A stretch of 64,000 nt of DNA from Lycium barbarum. Its lineage: Eukaryota > Streptophyta > Magnoliopsida > Solanales > Solanaceae. Each line of letters opens with the position of its first letter. Position 1 is the stretch's first letter. The position numbers and the translations under genes are program-made. This document shows, piece after piece, positions 10,753 to 21,758 of this stretch. Location of the stretch: NCBI RefSeq assembly GCF_019175385.1, contig NC_083345.1, positions 123,941,657 to 124,005,656 of the forward strand, given 5' to 3'. The notes under the pieces were generated by a model that was given only the letters and a program-made list of their open reading frames with translations, was not told the origin of the DNA and did not search any database.

Positions 10753-13293
10753 ATGTATAACCTAAAATCTTCATCTCCCTCTTCCACTAAAGCTAACCCC
10801 TCATTCTTCTCTATTGAACTAGCCATTTCATCTGACCCGAAGTCAATTCCTTTTCCCTCAAAATCTCAAAACGTATCTGACCAAAACCCTATCTCGTCTT
10901 CCTCTATAATAGATGTTCCTGTTTCCACCACTACTGAACAATGCACAACTCAGGAAAAATACTCCTCCATCGCCATGATCCCAAAAATTTCAGAAAAGCT
11001 CGACTCACAAGGGAGTATGTCAACCTCACAATACCTTAATCTCTCTGAGGAATCCGTTGAGAAGGATGACAGGATGGAGGTGACAAACAATTACATCACT
11101 GAAGACCACTCGATAGTGAAAGAGGACCTACTTAAAAAGGAAGCAGGAGTTTTAAAGAAAACATCTCCAAATTCAGGTAACCCAGATTCTCTGAATAGTG
11201 AGAAAGTTATAGAGAGATGTGTACCACTAAATGCTGAGTGTGCAGACAATTTGAGTGCTCTTTGTAATAAAGAAACAACTGTGGATGTCATAGCTGCTGA
11301 GGGTGAAGAAAGACAAAAGGGTTCTATGGTGGCAGAAAGCATAGAGAAATTAAGAGAAGAAAATGTTGAAAATGTGAAAATCAATGACAAATCTGGACAG
11401 GAATTGCTAATGGAAAGTGATAATGTAAGTGTTGGTCCTGACAATATTGGTGACTACCTCAATGACATTGTCAGAAGGGTTATGAATGATGTTGTTGATG
11501 AAGAATCTGGAAAGATTTCTGTTGAAGAAGAGCATGAGAAGGAAATTGTGGAAACTGAAAGGGAACAGGAAAATTCCAGCAGAACAAAGGAAATGAATGA
11601 AGGACATAGTCCCGAAATAGATTGTTGTGATATTATGCCTTTATCCCCAGTTGTTATTCTCTGGGAAGACCTCTAAAAAAAGAAACTTGGTCTCCCAAAA
11701 TCATCTGTGAAGGAAACTCCTGAAAGAAAAGAGTTAAACTCTGATGGGGATATAGCACTGGGAACGTTCCTTAAGCAAAAAACTGGAAGTGAAAAATCAA
11801 AAGGAAGTAAAATCAAGGGTAAACCCACATCCACTCGAGAAAAAGAATGTACTGCCACTAAACAAATGGCCACAATACAACTCTACTCTGCTCTTCAAGG
11901 TAACAAGGAGAAGAGTACTGGAAAGAAAAGAAAGCTGGGAAAAATAATCAATTTGAGTCGTCTGATAGATGAAGAGGAAGTTGTAACTGTGTCTGATAAA
12001 GAAAAAGAAGAGGAAGCTCTTCTAGAAAGAACAAGTTCAAAAGGAAAAAGGAGATTTGTAGTCAATGAAAAGAAAAATGTGGGTGAGATAGAAGCTGAGA
12101 AAGTCACTGGAAAAATAAGAAAGGTAAAGAAAGTGACCCCCTCTCCTAAGAAGAGAAAGAGCACAGCTAGTGGGGAAGCAGGTCCCTTTAAGAAAACAAA
12201 AGTAATATCGACTGAAGGACCTAGTTCTAGCAAAAAGGGAAAATCTAGAAGGGATGAAGAAAAGTTGAGACAAGAAAATCTAAGAGGTCAAAAAGTGTTG
12301 CTTGGCAAAATGTTTGATCCAGAGGCAATTGGGCACCATGGATTTAATGATTTAGTGGAGATCTTGAGAGCTCAAAGTTGGGATCATCTTCTTGAGGGGC
12401 CTGCATTAGCCTGTGAGAAGGAAGTAGCAGATTTCTTTGTAAATCTGCAGTATACTGATGGTCATACCCCAGTCTGCAAGGTTGGAAAAGTTGAGTTTAC
12501 ATTGGATGAAGCTCAGTTGGGAAAAATTCTGAATGTCCCAACTGAAGGAATTAAAAAACTGGGAAATGCAAAGACATCAAGTGCTCAGACGATTTCAAAA
12601 GTATCATAGTCCGAATAGGAGAGCGGGTGACCACTGAAACTCTGTACAAGAAACAAATTAAGCCACAGTATCAACTTTTTTTTTGAGCTAGTCAACAAAG
12701 TGATATTGCCTAGGATTGAAAAAAGGTGTATAGCATCTAAGAAGGACCTGTTCCTAGTGGAGATTCTGGATGGAGGACATTTGATCAGCCTACCCTCTAT
12801 CATGATCGAGCATATGATAAAAGTTGTGGACACAAAGGATGACAAGAATGGCATCCCCTATAGCTTCCTTCTGACTAAAGTTTTTGATCACTTCAAGGTA
12901 ATCACTGGAAAGGTCACCAAAGGAATTAAAAAACAAATGTTTTCCTTGGGCACCCTACAAGAGTGTGACATTGTGCAAAAGAAAGGAGGAGCAGGATGCA
13001 CCTCTACTAATTCAAGTCTCATTGAGGTAAACGAGAAGACCTTGGCTGAAGTAGAGAGGCCGCAGGTTGAAAATGCTCTATTGAAAGCTGAAATTGCTAA
13101 GTTAAAGGTAGAAGGACTTGGTTCAAGTGAAGTGCAGACAACAGAGGTTGCAGAGTTGAGAGAAGATAATGCTCAGCTGAAGAAGAAGGTTGAAAAACTT
13201 CAGGAGTAAATCTTGGACACTCACAAAGCTGCAGATACCAGGATAGACATGATGCTCAAAGCTTTCAATCCCATCAAACCTGCAAATCCATGA
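10753..13293 (+). pseudogene. Sirevirus extra ORF downstream of pol (env-position ORF)
   Basis: About 840 codons. Residues 1-310 are Ser/Glu-rich and acidic; an in-frame TAA follows at 11674. A Lys/Arg-rich part comes next (KKRKSTASGEAGPFKKTK), then a globular part beginning RGQKVLLGKMFDPEAIGHHG and including DHLLEGPALACEKEVADFF, which recalls the 'putative plant transposon protein' family seen in many plant repeats. The C terminus is a heptad coiled coil (ELREDNAQLKKKVEKLQE). Two compensating frameshifts at about 12604 and at the T-run near 12680, plus a TAA at 13207, break it. Position matches the env-like ORF of Sireviruses, but I see no convincing transmembrane segment, so an envelope role is not supported. 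Confidence 0.7.
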
Positions 13294-14002
13294 CTCAATC
13301 CTCTTAGTTCATTTTTCATTGTTAACCCTTGTCCTTACAAATACTTTTTTTGGTCTGACTAATGACATCGGCACTATGACAAGTTTATGCTGTATATTTG
13401 TGGTACAAATTGACTGCTAAGCTCTTTTGAAAATTAATTAAATGGTACTCTCTCCGTTTTGTGCATATGTTTCTCCTTTGTATTATTTTGGTTGCATCTG
13501 TTAGTGTTCCTCTGATTCTTCCCCTGCGGCCTGAGTTAATATCTTTGAACTTTTTTAAACTTGTGCTTGTGTCTCTTTTCGATGATGCCAAAAGGGGGAA
13601 GAGTGTTATTTGTTGTGTTGCTTGTGTTGTTTGTTTTGTTGCTTGTAGGTTGTGCTATGTGCTCGAAGTGTTGCGTAAGGGGAAAGTTGTGTGTTATTTG
13701 TGGGTCGTGCATGTTTGATAGCAACCTGGTGGGTTGTAATCCTACAAATGCAACATCCAACTAGGGATATGTCCTTACTGGGAAGTTCCGTCTATGATGG
13801 ATATGAAAAAATGATGCTGAGGGACATGTCCTTAGGGGGAAGTTCCTAGATACAAGCTGTTTGAATACTGCACAATTGTTAGTCTCACAGGAACAAATAA
13901 AATAGCTGCATCGTCCACTCTACCTGAGTTTGCTATGAAGAAGAAACCTGGTCCTCAGGGGGAATATCCGTATGAGTTTGTCATCATCAAAAAGTGGGAA
14001 AT
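13294..14002 (+). other. Sirevirus 1 3' untranslated region and purine tract
   Basis: Non-coding. It carries the Sirevirus-typical 'gatgatgccaaaaggggg' phrase at about 13580, several GGGACATGTCC-like palindromes (13770-13840) and a final polypurine tract, AAAAAGTGGGAAAT, at 13990-14002 abutting the 3' LTR. Confidence 0.7.
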
Positions 14003-14829
14003 TGATGAGTTATAGTATTTCATAGTTTCGATAATTTGACAAACAGGCAAAGGACCAGGTCCTCCATCAGGTCCCCTGGGAGTACTGTACGACACTTAAC
14101 AGCTGTAAAGCTGCTGCACTGTTTAGGCAGAGCTGCAGCAGAACAGCTGTATGTGTACTAGAAACTAAAAGCCCTTGGAACGTCACTATCCATGGTCACA
14201 TATTTCTCACATGCTCTCTATATTGGTCTCATATATATACAACATGTGGGGATTATTTGACCTAACACTTGAAATCCTAAAAGTTCAGATTTATACAAGT
14301 GAAGCCGCCGCAGTTCTCTTCGGTGCTTTCAAGAAAAATCTAAGACAAGTTGAAGGACCAGATCTCAACAACAGAAGATGTTTTGAGTCCTAGAGTAATC
14401 TAGTCTTTATGATCTCTACATTGTAAACCTACACTTCTTTAAGAAGAGTTTCGTAGGTATTTTGTCTTTATCAAGCTTTTGTTGTAAACATTTGGCTAGA
14501 GTTAGTCACAGTGGTGTGAGGGTTCAGCTAGAGTTCGCTGAATTCGTTTGGTGGTTGACGAGAGTTAGTCAAGAAGGTACTTGCAATAGAGTTATTGTAA
14601 GGGAAGGGATTAGTGGTCTAATTCCTAGGTTGCGAAAGCTTGTAATCTAAAACATTACTCAGTTTAGTGAAGTTGGAAATCCTACTGAGGTAGGTCGTGG
14701 TTTTTAATACCTTGAAAAAAGAGTTTTCCACGTAAATATCTTGCCTCATTTTCTTGCCATTATTATCTGTGAAAATAGTTTAGGGACCAGGTCCCTTGGA
14801 TTGTTTTGGTGGATTTGTAGGGTCTATCA
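14003..14829 (+). repeat. 3' LTR of Sirevirus-like element 1
   Basis: 827 bp, TGATGAGT...GGGTCTATCA, near-identical to 6816-7593 apart from about 50 extra bases ('ggtcgtggtttttaat') at about 14693-14745 and scattered substitutions. GTTCA target duplication follows. Confidence 0.94.
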
Positions 14830-15041
14830 GTTCACCACCAGGAATTTTTGTGATTGTTAAGCGTTCTTCCCTGAACTTCTCAGAGTTGAACCTGGAGTTA
14901 GAATACCAAGTGACCTTTTCAATAAGAGCTAATAGTTCAAATAGCGGTGTTGTTCGAGGATTCTTGAAACGGATTAATAATAGGCACTCTGTAAGAAGTC
15001 CAATTGCAATTATGCTTGACAATTCAAGATTGGATTTCTAG
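14830..15041 (+). pseudogene. C-terminal fragment of subtilase copy 1
   Basis: Resumes exactly after the Sirevirus with SPPGIFVIVKRSSLNFSEL and runs to NNRHSVRSPIAIMLD, the fibronectin-like C-terminal domain of the intact copies. The native stop is lost and the frame ends a few codons later at 15041. Together with 4788-6815 it is a full-length decayed gene. Confidence 0.93.
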
Positions 15042-15135
15042 ATTCTTTTTTCTTGTAGGTGATCATTGTTTTTTGTTGTTGATCATTGTTACAATGTAAA
15101 ACCAACCTATATAATGGTTTCAATCCAAAACTTTG

Positions 15136-15141
15136 AATAAA
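15136..15141 (+). terminator. Poly(A) signal of copy 1
   Basis: AATAAA in a 3' flank shared with the intact copies (19643 and 30210). Confidence 0.55.
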
Positions 15142-17220
15142 TGCCAAAAAGTATTCACATTCTATTAGGCGAGAGAAATACAAGGTGTGTTTGTGGTTGT
15201 CAAGAGAATAAGTTTAAATGAAGTATCATGAGTGAAAACTTAAAATCATTACAATTCAGCAGGCAGTAGAATTTTTAAATTATCTAACATGATAGCTAGG
15301 TTGAATATAGCATGTCGTCCAACCTATTTGTATCATGACTTGCATGTCACATTTGCTGCGTCGCCTTACCATCTGAAGTTTTTTCACTAAACTTAAAAAG
15401 GTCACATTCGCAGAAATATAAACACAAGGATAAAGTTTAACTACAAACAACAAAGTATACCATTCGTGCAAATCGCCCTAGGATATTGACCCTAGTGAGC
15501 TAGGTTCTTGGAAGATCTATTTTACTGGGATGGAGACTTTAAGTAACTAACATGTTGCTCAATTGAGAATTAATATTTTAAGTCAATAACGACAGATCCA
15601 CATGGCACATTAGTACAAAGAAAGTTAAAAGTTCCCAACATTAGATCCTTATATAATATTATATGCACATATATAATTGAAAACAAGGAATAAGTTTATG
15701 TGCTACAACTTTTTTATGAAAAAGGTACAAGATCTTAATTAAAGGCAAGTCATGTTCTCGTGGGGAAACACAAAGTCTTTAAAAAAAAAAAAAGAATATC
15801 AATAGGCCATTCGAATTATCAAGGGGTGTGGTTAGATGATTGTGTTCTTTCCACTCTTATCTGAGGTCTCGATTTGACCTCTGATAATGAAGAATTTCTT
15901 GGTAGAGAATGTTTTACCTCTCTTAATAAGTCTACCCGCACTAATGTTGAGTAGTCAAGGGAACTCTGGGAATGGACAACTTATTGGTAGAGTGCTTTAG
16001 AGGTAGAATTCACAAATAGCTACTTTTCAACTATTATAATTGAACATGAAGTTTCACCAATAAAATTTGAAGCTCCGTTATAGTGGCTATTTTTCAAAGA
16101 TAGGGATTGAAAAGTGGCCAGTGAACGTTATTTTTATGTGCTTTACACCCTTAGTAACCTTTTAATGGATAGAATATGTTCACTCATCCCGATATACCTA
16201 CTAAAAGAATCAATAAATTTTCAACCCCTCTCACTATCATCAAACCTGCAACACCAAATTCCTCTCCGCCCTCTGCTCGACAATGCAATTCCCATGCTCA
16301 TTGCCAGTTAGAGAAAAAATCCATCCCCATCTTTCACTTAAAACTCACCTTAATCTCGTATATCTCCTAATCTTAGTGTATGATCCGTCGTTGATTTCAC
16401 CACGATAAACTAGGTGAAAGGGTTCAGCAAAATTTATTTTTCAAGGGTGGTTATAGTACTTATATTGTGCCAGCCATGCAAGTCAGACCAGTGAATTTTA
16501 GATACCAAAACTCTAGAGCAAATAAAACTAAAATAAGCCATTTGAACTTAAAAATATTTTCTTAAAACCAACTCCTCCCAAGCTCCTAAATTTGTGCTCA
16601 AATTTGGCTGCGTGTAAACATATAAAAGTTAACACATTGCATTTCTAAGAAATCTATACCGCAATTCTCTCTTCCAGTACATTTCACATATTTTTGTTTA
16701 TTTCAACGTCTCGTCACCACAAATTGAAAAGAAAATAAAATACTTTCAACTTTCAAGTCACTCTTTGTCCAAAACTCTCTTTCAACTTAACTAAAAGTAC
16801 CATTCATCAAATTCTCAACGCCAATGTCGTTAAAGCTGCAAACTAACAACTATATATGTCTCCATCCCAATTTGGTGTCGGCTATACGAACTCTCACTGT
16901 CTATATCAAGTTACAAACTTACAACTACGTAATGTTACTCCATTTAAGCTCATCTAAGTCTAAAATACCAATTTTAAACTTTGTCGTTGCAAGTGGTAAT
17001 TTGGTCATAATTAAGAAGAAGATTATGAGAACAAGCTTTGCCATGTGGTCATTAAGACTATCACTTCTAGAAAACCGTTCAATTAGACTAATACACAGCT
17101 CTATCATTGTATTTTACACAAAAGGGGTGCTTTTGATTAAACAATACAAAGATTAACATGGCGAGTTTACAGGGACTTGCACAAAATTAGCAATCAAACT
17201 AAATTGCAGGGCCAAAACAC
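15142..17220. other. Intergenic DNA and 5' flank of copy 2
   Basis: No gene. 15190-15500 aligns with 25450-25790, and 15530-17220 with 25800-27780, so the block was duplicated with the protease. A SINE-like remnant occupies about 15828-16060. Confidence 0.65.
15828..16060 (+). mobile_element. Old SINE-like remnant upstream of copy 2
   Basis: 'gtgtggttagatgattg' (box-A-like), 'ggtctcgatttgacctc' (box-B-like) and 'ggtagagaatgttttacctctctt' body. It is the counterpart of 3128 and 26388. Confidence 0.45.
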
Positions 17221-17228
17221 TATATATA
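17221..17228 (+). promoter_or_regulatory. TATA box of P69-like copy 2
   Basis: TATATATA 100 bp upstream of the chosen ATG. It lies inside the longer open frame that begins at 17177, which argues that the true start is 17321. Confidence 0.75.
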
Positions 17229-17320
17229 CTAGTAGTTCAAATAATGCAAAAAGTATCGAACTCTACTTTCCAAAGTACATCATTAGTTCAAACTTCCTTT
17301 CTCATAACCCATTTGCAGCC

Positions 17321-19555
17321 ATGAAAATCTTGAAAATCCTTTTTGTTATTTTTTCTATACTTGGCTGTTTTTCATGGCCTAGTATGCAGAGCGATTTGGA
17401 GACATACATAGTTCAAGTCGAATCTCCAGAAAGCCAAATTTCCACTCAATCATCAAGAATGGATTTGGAGAGCTGGTATAGTTCGTTCTTGCCAAAGACC
17501 ATAGCAACCGCTGGCTCACATGAAGAGCCGCGGTTGATATATTCATATCACAATGTGATGACAGGCTTTGCAGCAAGATTATCAGCAGAACAAGTGAAAG
17601 AAATGGAGAAGAAACAAGGGTTTATATCTGCCAGGCCACAAAGGATGTTGCCTTTGCACACAACACATACTCCAAGTTTTCTTGGATTGCAACAAAACAT
17701 GGGCTTATGGAGGGATTCCAACTATGGGAAAGGTGTGATCATTGGAGTCTTGGACTCCGGGATTTTTCCTGACCATCCTTCATTTAGCGACAAAGGGATG
17801 CCTCCTCCTCCTGCTAAATGGAAGGGCGGGTGTGAAGGGAACTTCATTACAAAGTGCAACAACAAGCTCATTGGTGCGAAGACCTTCACAAGATACAGTT
17901 ACTCGCCGTTAGATGATGATGGACATGGTACACACACTGCCAGCACAGCTGCTGGAAGTTTTGTGGAATGTGCCAATGTGAATGGGAATGCTAATGGCAC
18001 TGCGGTTGGGATTGCCCCTCTTGCTCACCTGGCTATTTATAAAGTCTGCCATTCGTTTGGTTGCTTTGACAGCGATATTCTTGCCGCCATGGAAGCAGCT
18101 ATTGATGATGGAGTAGATATCTTATCCCTTTTCCTCGGCACAGGTAGTGGGCCATTCTATGTTGATCCAATTGCACTCGGTGCGTATAGTGCAACACAGA
18201 GAGGTATTCTTGTAAGTTGCTCTGCCCAGAACGACGGTCCATTAGATAGCACCTTATCAAATGAAGCTCCATGGATACTGACAGTAGGTGCAAGCACTAT
18301 TGACAGGAAACTTAAGGCCACTATTGAACTCGGAAACAACAAAAAAATCGAGGGTGAATCAGCATTTCATCCAGAGGGTCATGATTCAACATTTTTCCCT
18401 TTGTTTGATCCTATCCGGAATGCAGTCGAATACGACAGCCTTTATTGTGGACCAGGTACACTAATTTACCCTGAAATTAAAGGCAAAATAGTTTTATGCT
18501 TAGTAGGTGGTGGTTATTCCGGGATTGAAAAAGGACAAGCTGTAAAAGAAGCCGGAGGTGTTGGCATGATCATATACAATGGGCCAGATAATGGTGTCAC
18601 TAAGAATGCCGATGCTCACGTCCTTCCGGCTTTGGTAATTACTTATCAAGATGCAATGAATATTGTTGCCTACATGAACTCAACATCAAAACCAGTTGCA
18701 AGACTTTCATTCCAAGGAACAATAATCGGAGATAAAGATGCTCCGGTGGTTGCTTCATTTTCTTCTCGCGGACCAAGCTTTTCCAGTCCTGGAATCTTGA
18801 AACCTGATATTATTGGTCCTGGTGTTAACATTCTTGCTGCTTGGCCTACCTATATTGAAGACAGAAGAAAAACAAAATACCCCTTCAATATTGCATCAGG
18901 CACCTCTATGTCTTGTGCTCATCTCAGTGGAGTAGCAGCATTGCTGAAAAGTGCACACCCCACTTGGTCCCCTGCAGCTATTAAATCAGCAATCATGACA
19001 ACTGCTAATACAGTAAACCTTGCCAACAATACCATCTTAGATGAAAGGCTCCTTCCAGCTAGCATTTTCGCCGTTGGTGCTGGACATGTCAATCCATCAA
19101 GAGCTAGTGATCCAGGACTAGTTTACGATACGCAATTAGAGGACTATTTTCCTTACCTCTGTGGTTTGAATTATACAAATGGACAGGTAAGTGACATTCT
19201 ACGACGTAGCGTGGATTGCGAACAAGTGAAAAGTATTCCAGAAGCACAACTAAATTACCCTTCATTCTCCATTAGACTTGGAACAAGGGCTCAAACATAT
19301 ACAAGAACGGTGACCAATGTTGGGGATGCTAAATCATCTTACAGTTTGGAAATAGGTTCACCACCAGGAGTTGGAGTACTCGTTAAGCCCTCTACTCTAA
19401 AGTTCTCGAAGTTGAACCAAAAAAAGACATATCGAGTGACCTTTTCAAGAACAGCCGATACTTCAACCAGTGGTGAAGTTCAAGGATTCTTGAAATGGAC
19501 TAATAATAGGCACTCGGTAAGAAGCCCAATTGCAATTGTGCTAGATACTGCATGA
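17321..19555 (+). CDS. P69-like subtilisin-like serine protease, copy 2
   Basis: 744 aa, single exon, the usual P69 length. The start was chosen because it opens a classic signal peptide (MKILKILFVIFSILGCF) right after a TATA box and leader. Residues about 25-115 form the I9 prodomain (ETYIVQVES to LPLHTTHTPSFLGL). The S8 domain follows, with Asp145 (VLDSGIFPDH), His202 (GHGTHTAS), oxyanion Asn304 (SAQNDGP) and Ser529 (SGTSMSCAH). A PA domain is inserted at about 372-455 and a fibronectin-like domain fills about 645-742. Family knowledge: such enzymes are secreted to the apoplast, self-cleave their prodomain, and P69 members are often pathogen- or salicylate-induced. Oddities: Gln replaces the usual Gly next to Asn304, and there is a Cys at 217 (FVECAN). 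Substrate is unknown. Confidence 0.96.
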   Translation: MKILKILFVIFSILGCFSWPSMQSDLETYIVQVESPESQISTQSSRMDLESWYSSFLPKTIATAGSHEEPRLIYSYHNVMTGFAARLSAEQVKEMEKKQGFISARPQRMLPLHTTHTPSFLGLQQNMGLWRDSNYGKGVIIGVLDSGIFPDHPSFSDKGMPPPPAKWKGGCEGNFITKCNNKLIGAKTFTRYSYSPLDDDGHGTHTASTAAGSFVECANVNGNANGTAVGIAPLAHLAIYKVCHSFGCFDSDILAAMEAAIDDGVDILSLFLGTGSGPFYVDPIALGAYSATQRGILVSCSAQNDGPLDSTLSNEAPWILTVGASTIDRKLKATIELGNNKKIEGESAFHPEGHDSTFFPLFDPIRNAVEYDSLYCGPGTLIYPEIKGKIVLCLVGGGYSGIEKGQAVKEAGGVGMIIYNGPDNGVTKNADAHVLPALVITYQDAMNIVAYMNSTSKPVARLSFQGTIIGDKDAPVVASFSSRGPSFSSPGILKPDIIGPGVNILAAWPTYIEDRRKTKYPFNIASGTSMSCAHLSGVAALLKSAHPTWSPAAIKSAIMTTANTVNLANNTILDERLLPASIFAVGAGHVNPSRASDPGLVYDTQLEDYFPYLCGLNYTNGQVSDILRRSVDCEQVKSIPEAQLNYPSFSIRLGTRAQTYTRTVTNVGDAKSSYSLEIGSPPGVGVLVKPSTLKFSKLNQKKTYRVTFSRTADTSTSGEVQGFLKWTNNRHSVRSPIAIVLDTA

Positions 19556-19642
19556 TTTGATTTCTAGCTTTCTTTTTCCCTGTAAGTGATCATTGTTACA
19601 ATGTAAAACAAGCCTATAAAATGGTTTCAATCCAAAACGTCG

Positions 19643-19648
19643 AATAAA
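19643..19648 (+). terminator. Poly(A) signal of copy 2
   Basis: AATAAA 88 bp after the stop, in a 3' flank shared with copies 1 and 3. Confidence 0.6.
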
Positions 19649-19983
19649 GGCCAAAAGTTTTCACATTCTATTTGGCAAGAGAAATACATGATGTGTTTGT
19701 GGTACATTCACGCCAACTTTGCGAGATTTATTTTTTAGAAGTTAATTTTTTACCGTAAAGTGCTAGTTAAAGCTGAGCTTATTCTAAAGAGAATATGGTA
19801 CTAATAATTACTAATGTATTTGATCTCTGTAGTTTAAGGTTTCTAAAGAAGCAATTCATGTAAATTCAATATTATTATGGTATTAGAAAGGTAGAGGTTT
19901 CGAGGTAGAGTTTCACTGTCATTAAACTAGTACCATAAGGTTAACATGTACAACTCAATTCTTAAGTTCATCATCATATCATA
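19649..19983. other. 3' flank of copy 2
   Basis: Non-coding; aligns with the 3' flank of copy 3 (30230-30360 and 31000-31160). The match is interrupted at 19984 by Helitron-like DNA. Confidence 0.6.
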
Positions 19984-21758
19984 TCATATTATACTAAGAG
20001 TGGGAAGCTCCAAGGTGAGAAGTTGAAATACTAAAATGCCCCTCAAAAGTTAAATGACATTTTCATCCTTTAAAAAAAATTGATCCTTCAATATTGATTA
20101 CAAAATCAAGAGTTAAAGTATTTCATTTAAATTAAAATTGTCTCTTCCACTACTCATGAAATTATGAATACACAAAATAGGATGCACTGCGTATCTGTTT
20201 ACTTTGGAATTTATGATATCTTTTTGTATTCCGAACTAAATTCACTGTTTCATTTTGCTAGCATGATTGTTCATAAATTCTTAATTAATTCATACATTAG
20301 TGGACAACCTGTTGAGCTGCCAAGTGATATTAATAGGCTTATATTTCACCATTGTTTACCCAAGAAAATCAGCAAGGAAGCTTGTAGCATTTTTTCTGTT
20401 GGCTGCAGATGCTTACGAAATCTTTAGTATTCCCATCAAATTCATCTAATGTTCATTTGGTTAGAAAAATTGTTCGTAACAAGATTTTTCCTGTTGATGA
20501 GGTTCCTCTTTCTTTTCACCTTTTTTGACAAAATTATGGTCTTCATAACAAGATCGAGAATTTGACATGTTCTTTTTGCTTATTAATTCACATATTTACC
20601 TAAAGATGCACTTATATAAAATTGTATCTTTAATATTGTTGTTATTCTTTCATGTATACACTAGAACTATATACTAATACTTTGAACTGTGCAAGTTGAG
20701 AGAAAATAACAAATGAAATTACCTAAAGGGTACAATTAAATTAATTCTGGTAAAATTTGAGTATTTTATGTATTAATTCCTTTAGAAGTCAGATAATTTG
20801 ATGCATACAGGTTCTTGACACAGGGTAATGATCAATGGCCCCTAAAAGAAGTAAAATGATATTTTTATTTATTTTATGTAAATGAATTTCTTTTTTGGTT
20901 ATTTGATTTGGCTTTGGTTTTATTGAATTGAATATGTAGGAATATTACAATTTCTTCTGTCTTATATAAACAGGGATAAAGGCTTTGCTTTTGTTTTCCA
21001 AGGCTCATGGTTCAACAGTTTCACTAAGTGCTTTAAGAAATACATATTCATTTTGATACTAAAATTAAACAAACGAAAAAGAGTAGAGAGGTTTGAATTT
21101 ATTGGTTCTCTAGGTTGTATGAGAAATTAATTAGTTCTTGAAAAAATAATATTTAATTAAGTAAATCAATATTTACCTACAACAATTTTTGAGTTTGGCA
21201 GGTTTTTCCCTTCTCATTCTATTGATTCAATCTATCTATCTTCTAACTTTCTAAAGTTATAATTCCAATACAGTATTACAAACATATTCTTTATGTACCA
21301 AAGGGAGTATTGGATTCAAAATATGATAGTCAACCCTTTAGCTATGAAGTGAGAAATGTCATATTTATTTTTACGTGAATATGCCTTATCTCAAAAGATT
21401 GTATCAACAAAAGTTATTCATACACCGAGGAAATATAAGTACTTTGGTTAATTTGAGTTTATGATGCTTGATTTATATTTTATTCTTATGCTGAACGAAC
21501 TCTGCAGAAAGAGTCAGAGTCAAAATGTAATTGCAATAATAGTTTCAAAGTATAATTGTTCACCTATCCAGTAATTTTAAGTTTAGTTACCATGTTGATA
21601 TATAGGATTACATGTTATGATGTTGCGCTTGTATTTTCTTTCCTTTCAACTTTATTTTGTAACTCATATATACATTTTAATATTATATTTATATCATTTT
21701 AAAAAGTTTATATTGATTGTCACGGGATACACGTGCAACGCACGTGTTCAGATACTAG
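19984..21758 (+). mobile_element. Helitron-like element H1 (non-autonomous)
   Basis: Starts TCATATTATACTAAGAGTGG directly after an A. It ends with a perfect hairpin ACACGTGC-AAC-GCACGTGT (21730-21748) followed by a short spacer and CTAG, then T. TC...CTRR ends, a 3' hairpin and insertion between A and T are Helitron hallmarks. No Rep/helicase ORF is present. An 87-codon ORF at 20164-20427 (QPVELPSDINRLIFHHCLPK) is unrecognised and might be a captured gene piece. Confidence 0.7.
21730..21748 (+). promoter_or_regulatory. Helitron 3' terminal hairpin (H1)
   Basis: Perfect 8-bp stem with AAC loop, ten bases before the CTAG end. This fits the replication-terminator hairpin of Helitrons. Confidence 0.75.

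Larger units (their letters stand above)
6816..14829 (+). mobile_element. Sirevirus-like Ty1/copia element 1, complete ends, non-autonomous
   Basis: An 8.0-kb element with two LTRs, flanked by a perfect 5-bp duplication (GTTCA). Order: 5' LTR, initiator-Met-type PBS, gag with coiled coil, a scrap of protease, an unassigned region, a long extra ORF, a purine tract and 3' LTR. Integrase, reverse transcriptase and RNase H are missing, so it could move only with help. The second element at 36458-51772 shares the extra ORF and the LTR type and keeps the RT/RNase H part, which is how the copia identity was fixed. A GGGACC-W-GGTCCC palindrome recurs along it. Confidence 0.92.

Noticed and set aside
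13461..13764. Overlapping Cys/Val-rich ORFs in Sirevirus 1
   Set aside because: They lie in the 3' UTR around the 'gatgatgccaaaaggggg' phrase, overlap on both strands and are not conserved in element 2.
17177..17320. Longer N terminus of protease copy 2 (48 extra codons)
   Set aside because: The extension starts from a non-ATG codon, contains the TATA box and precedes a perfect signal peptide; the ATG at 17321 is the real start. The same applies to 4638 in copy 1.
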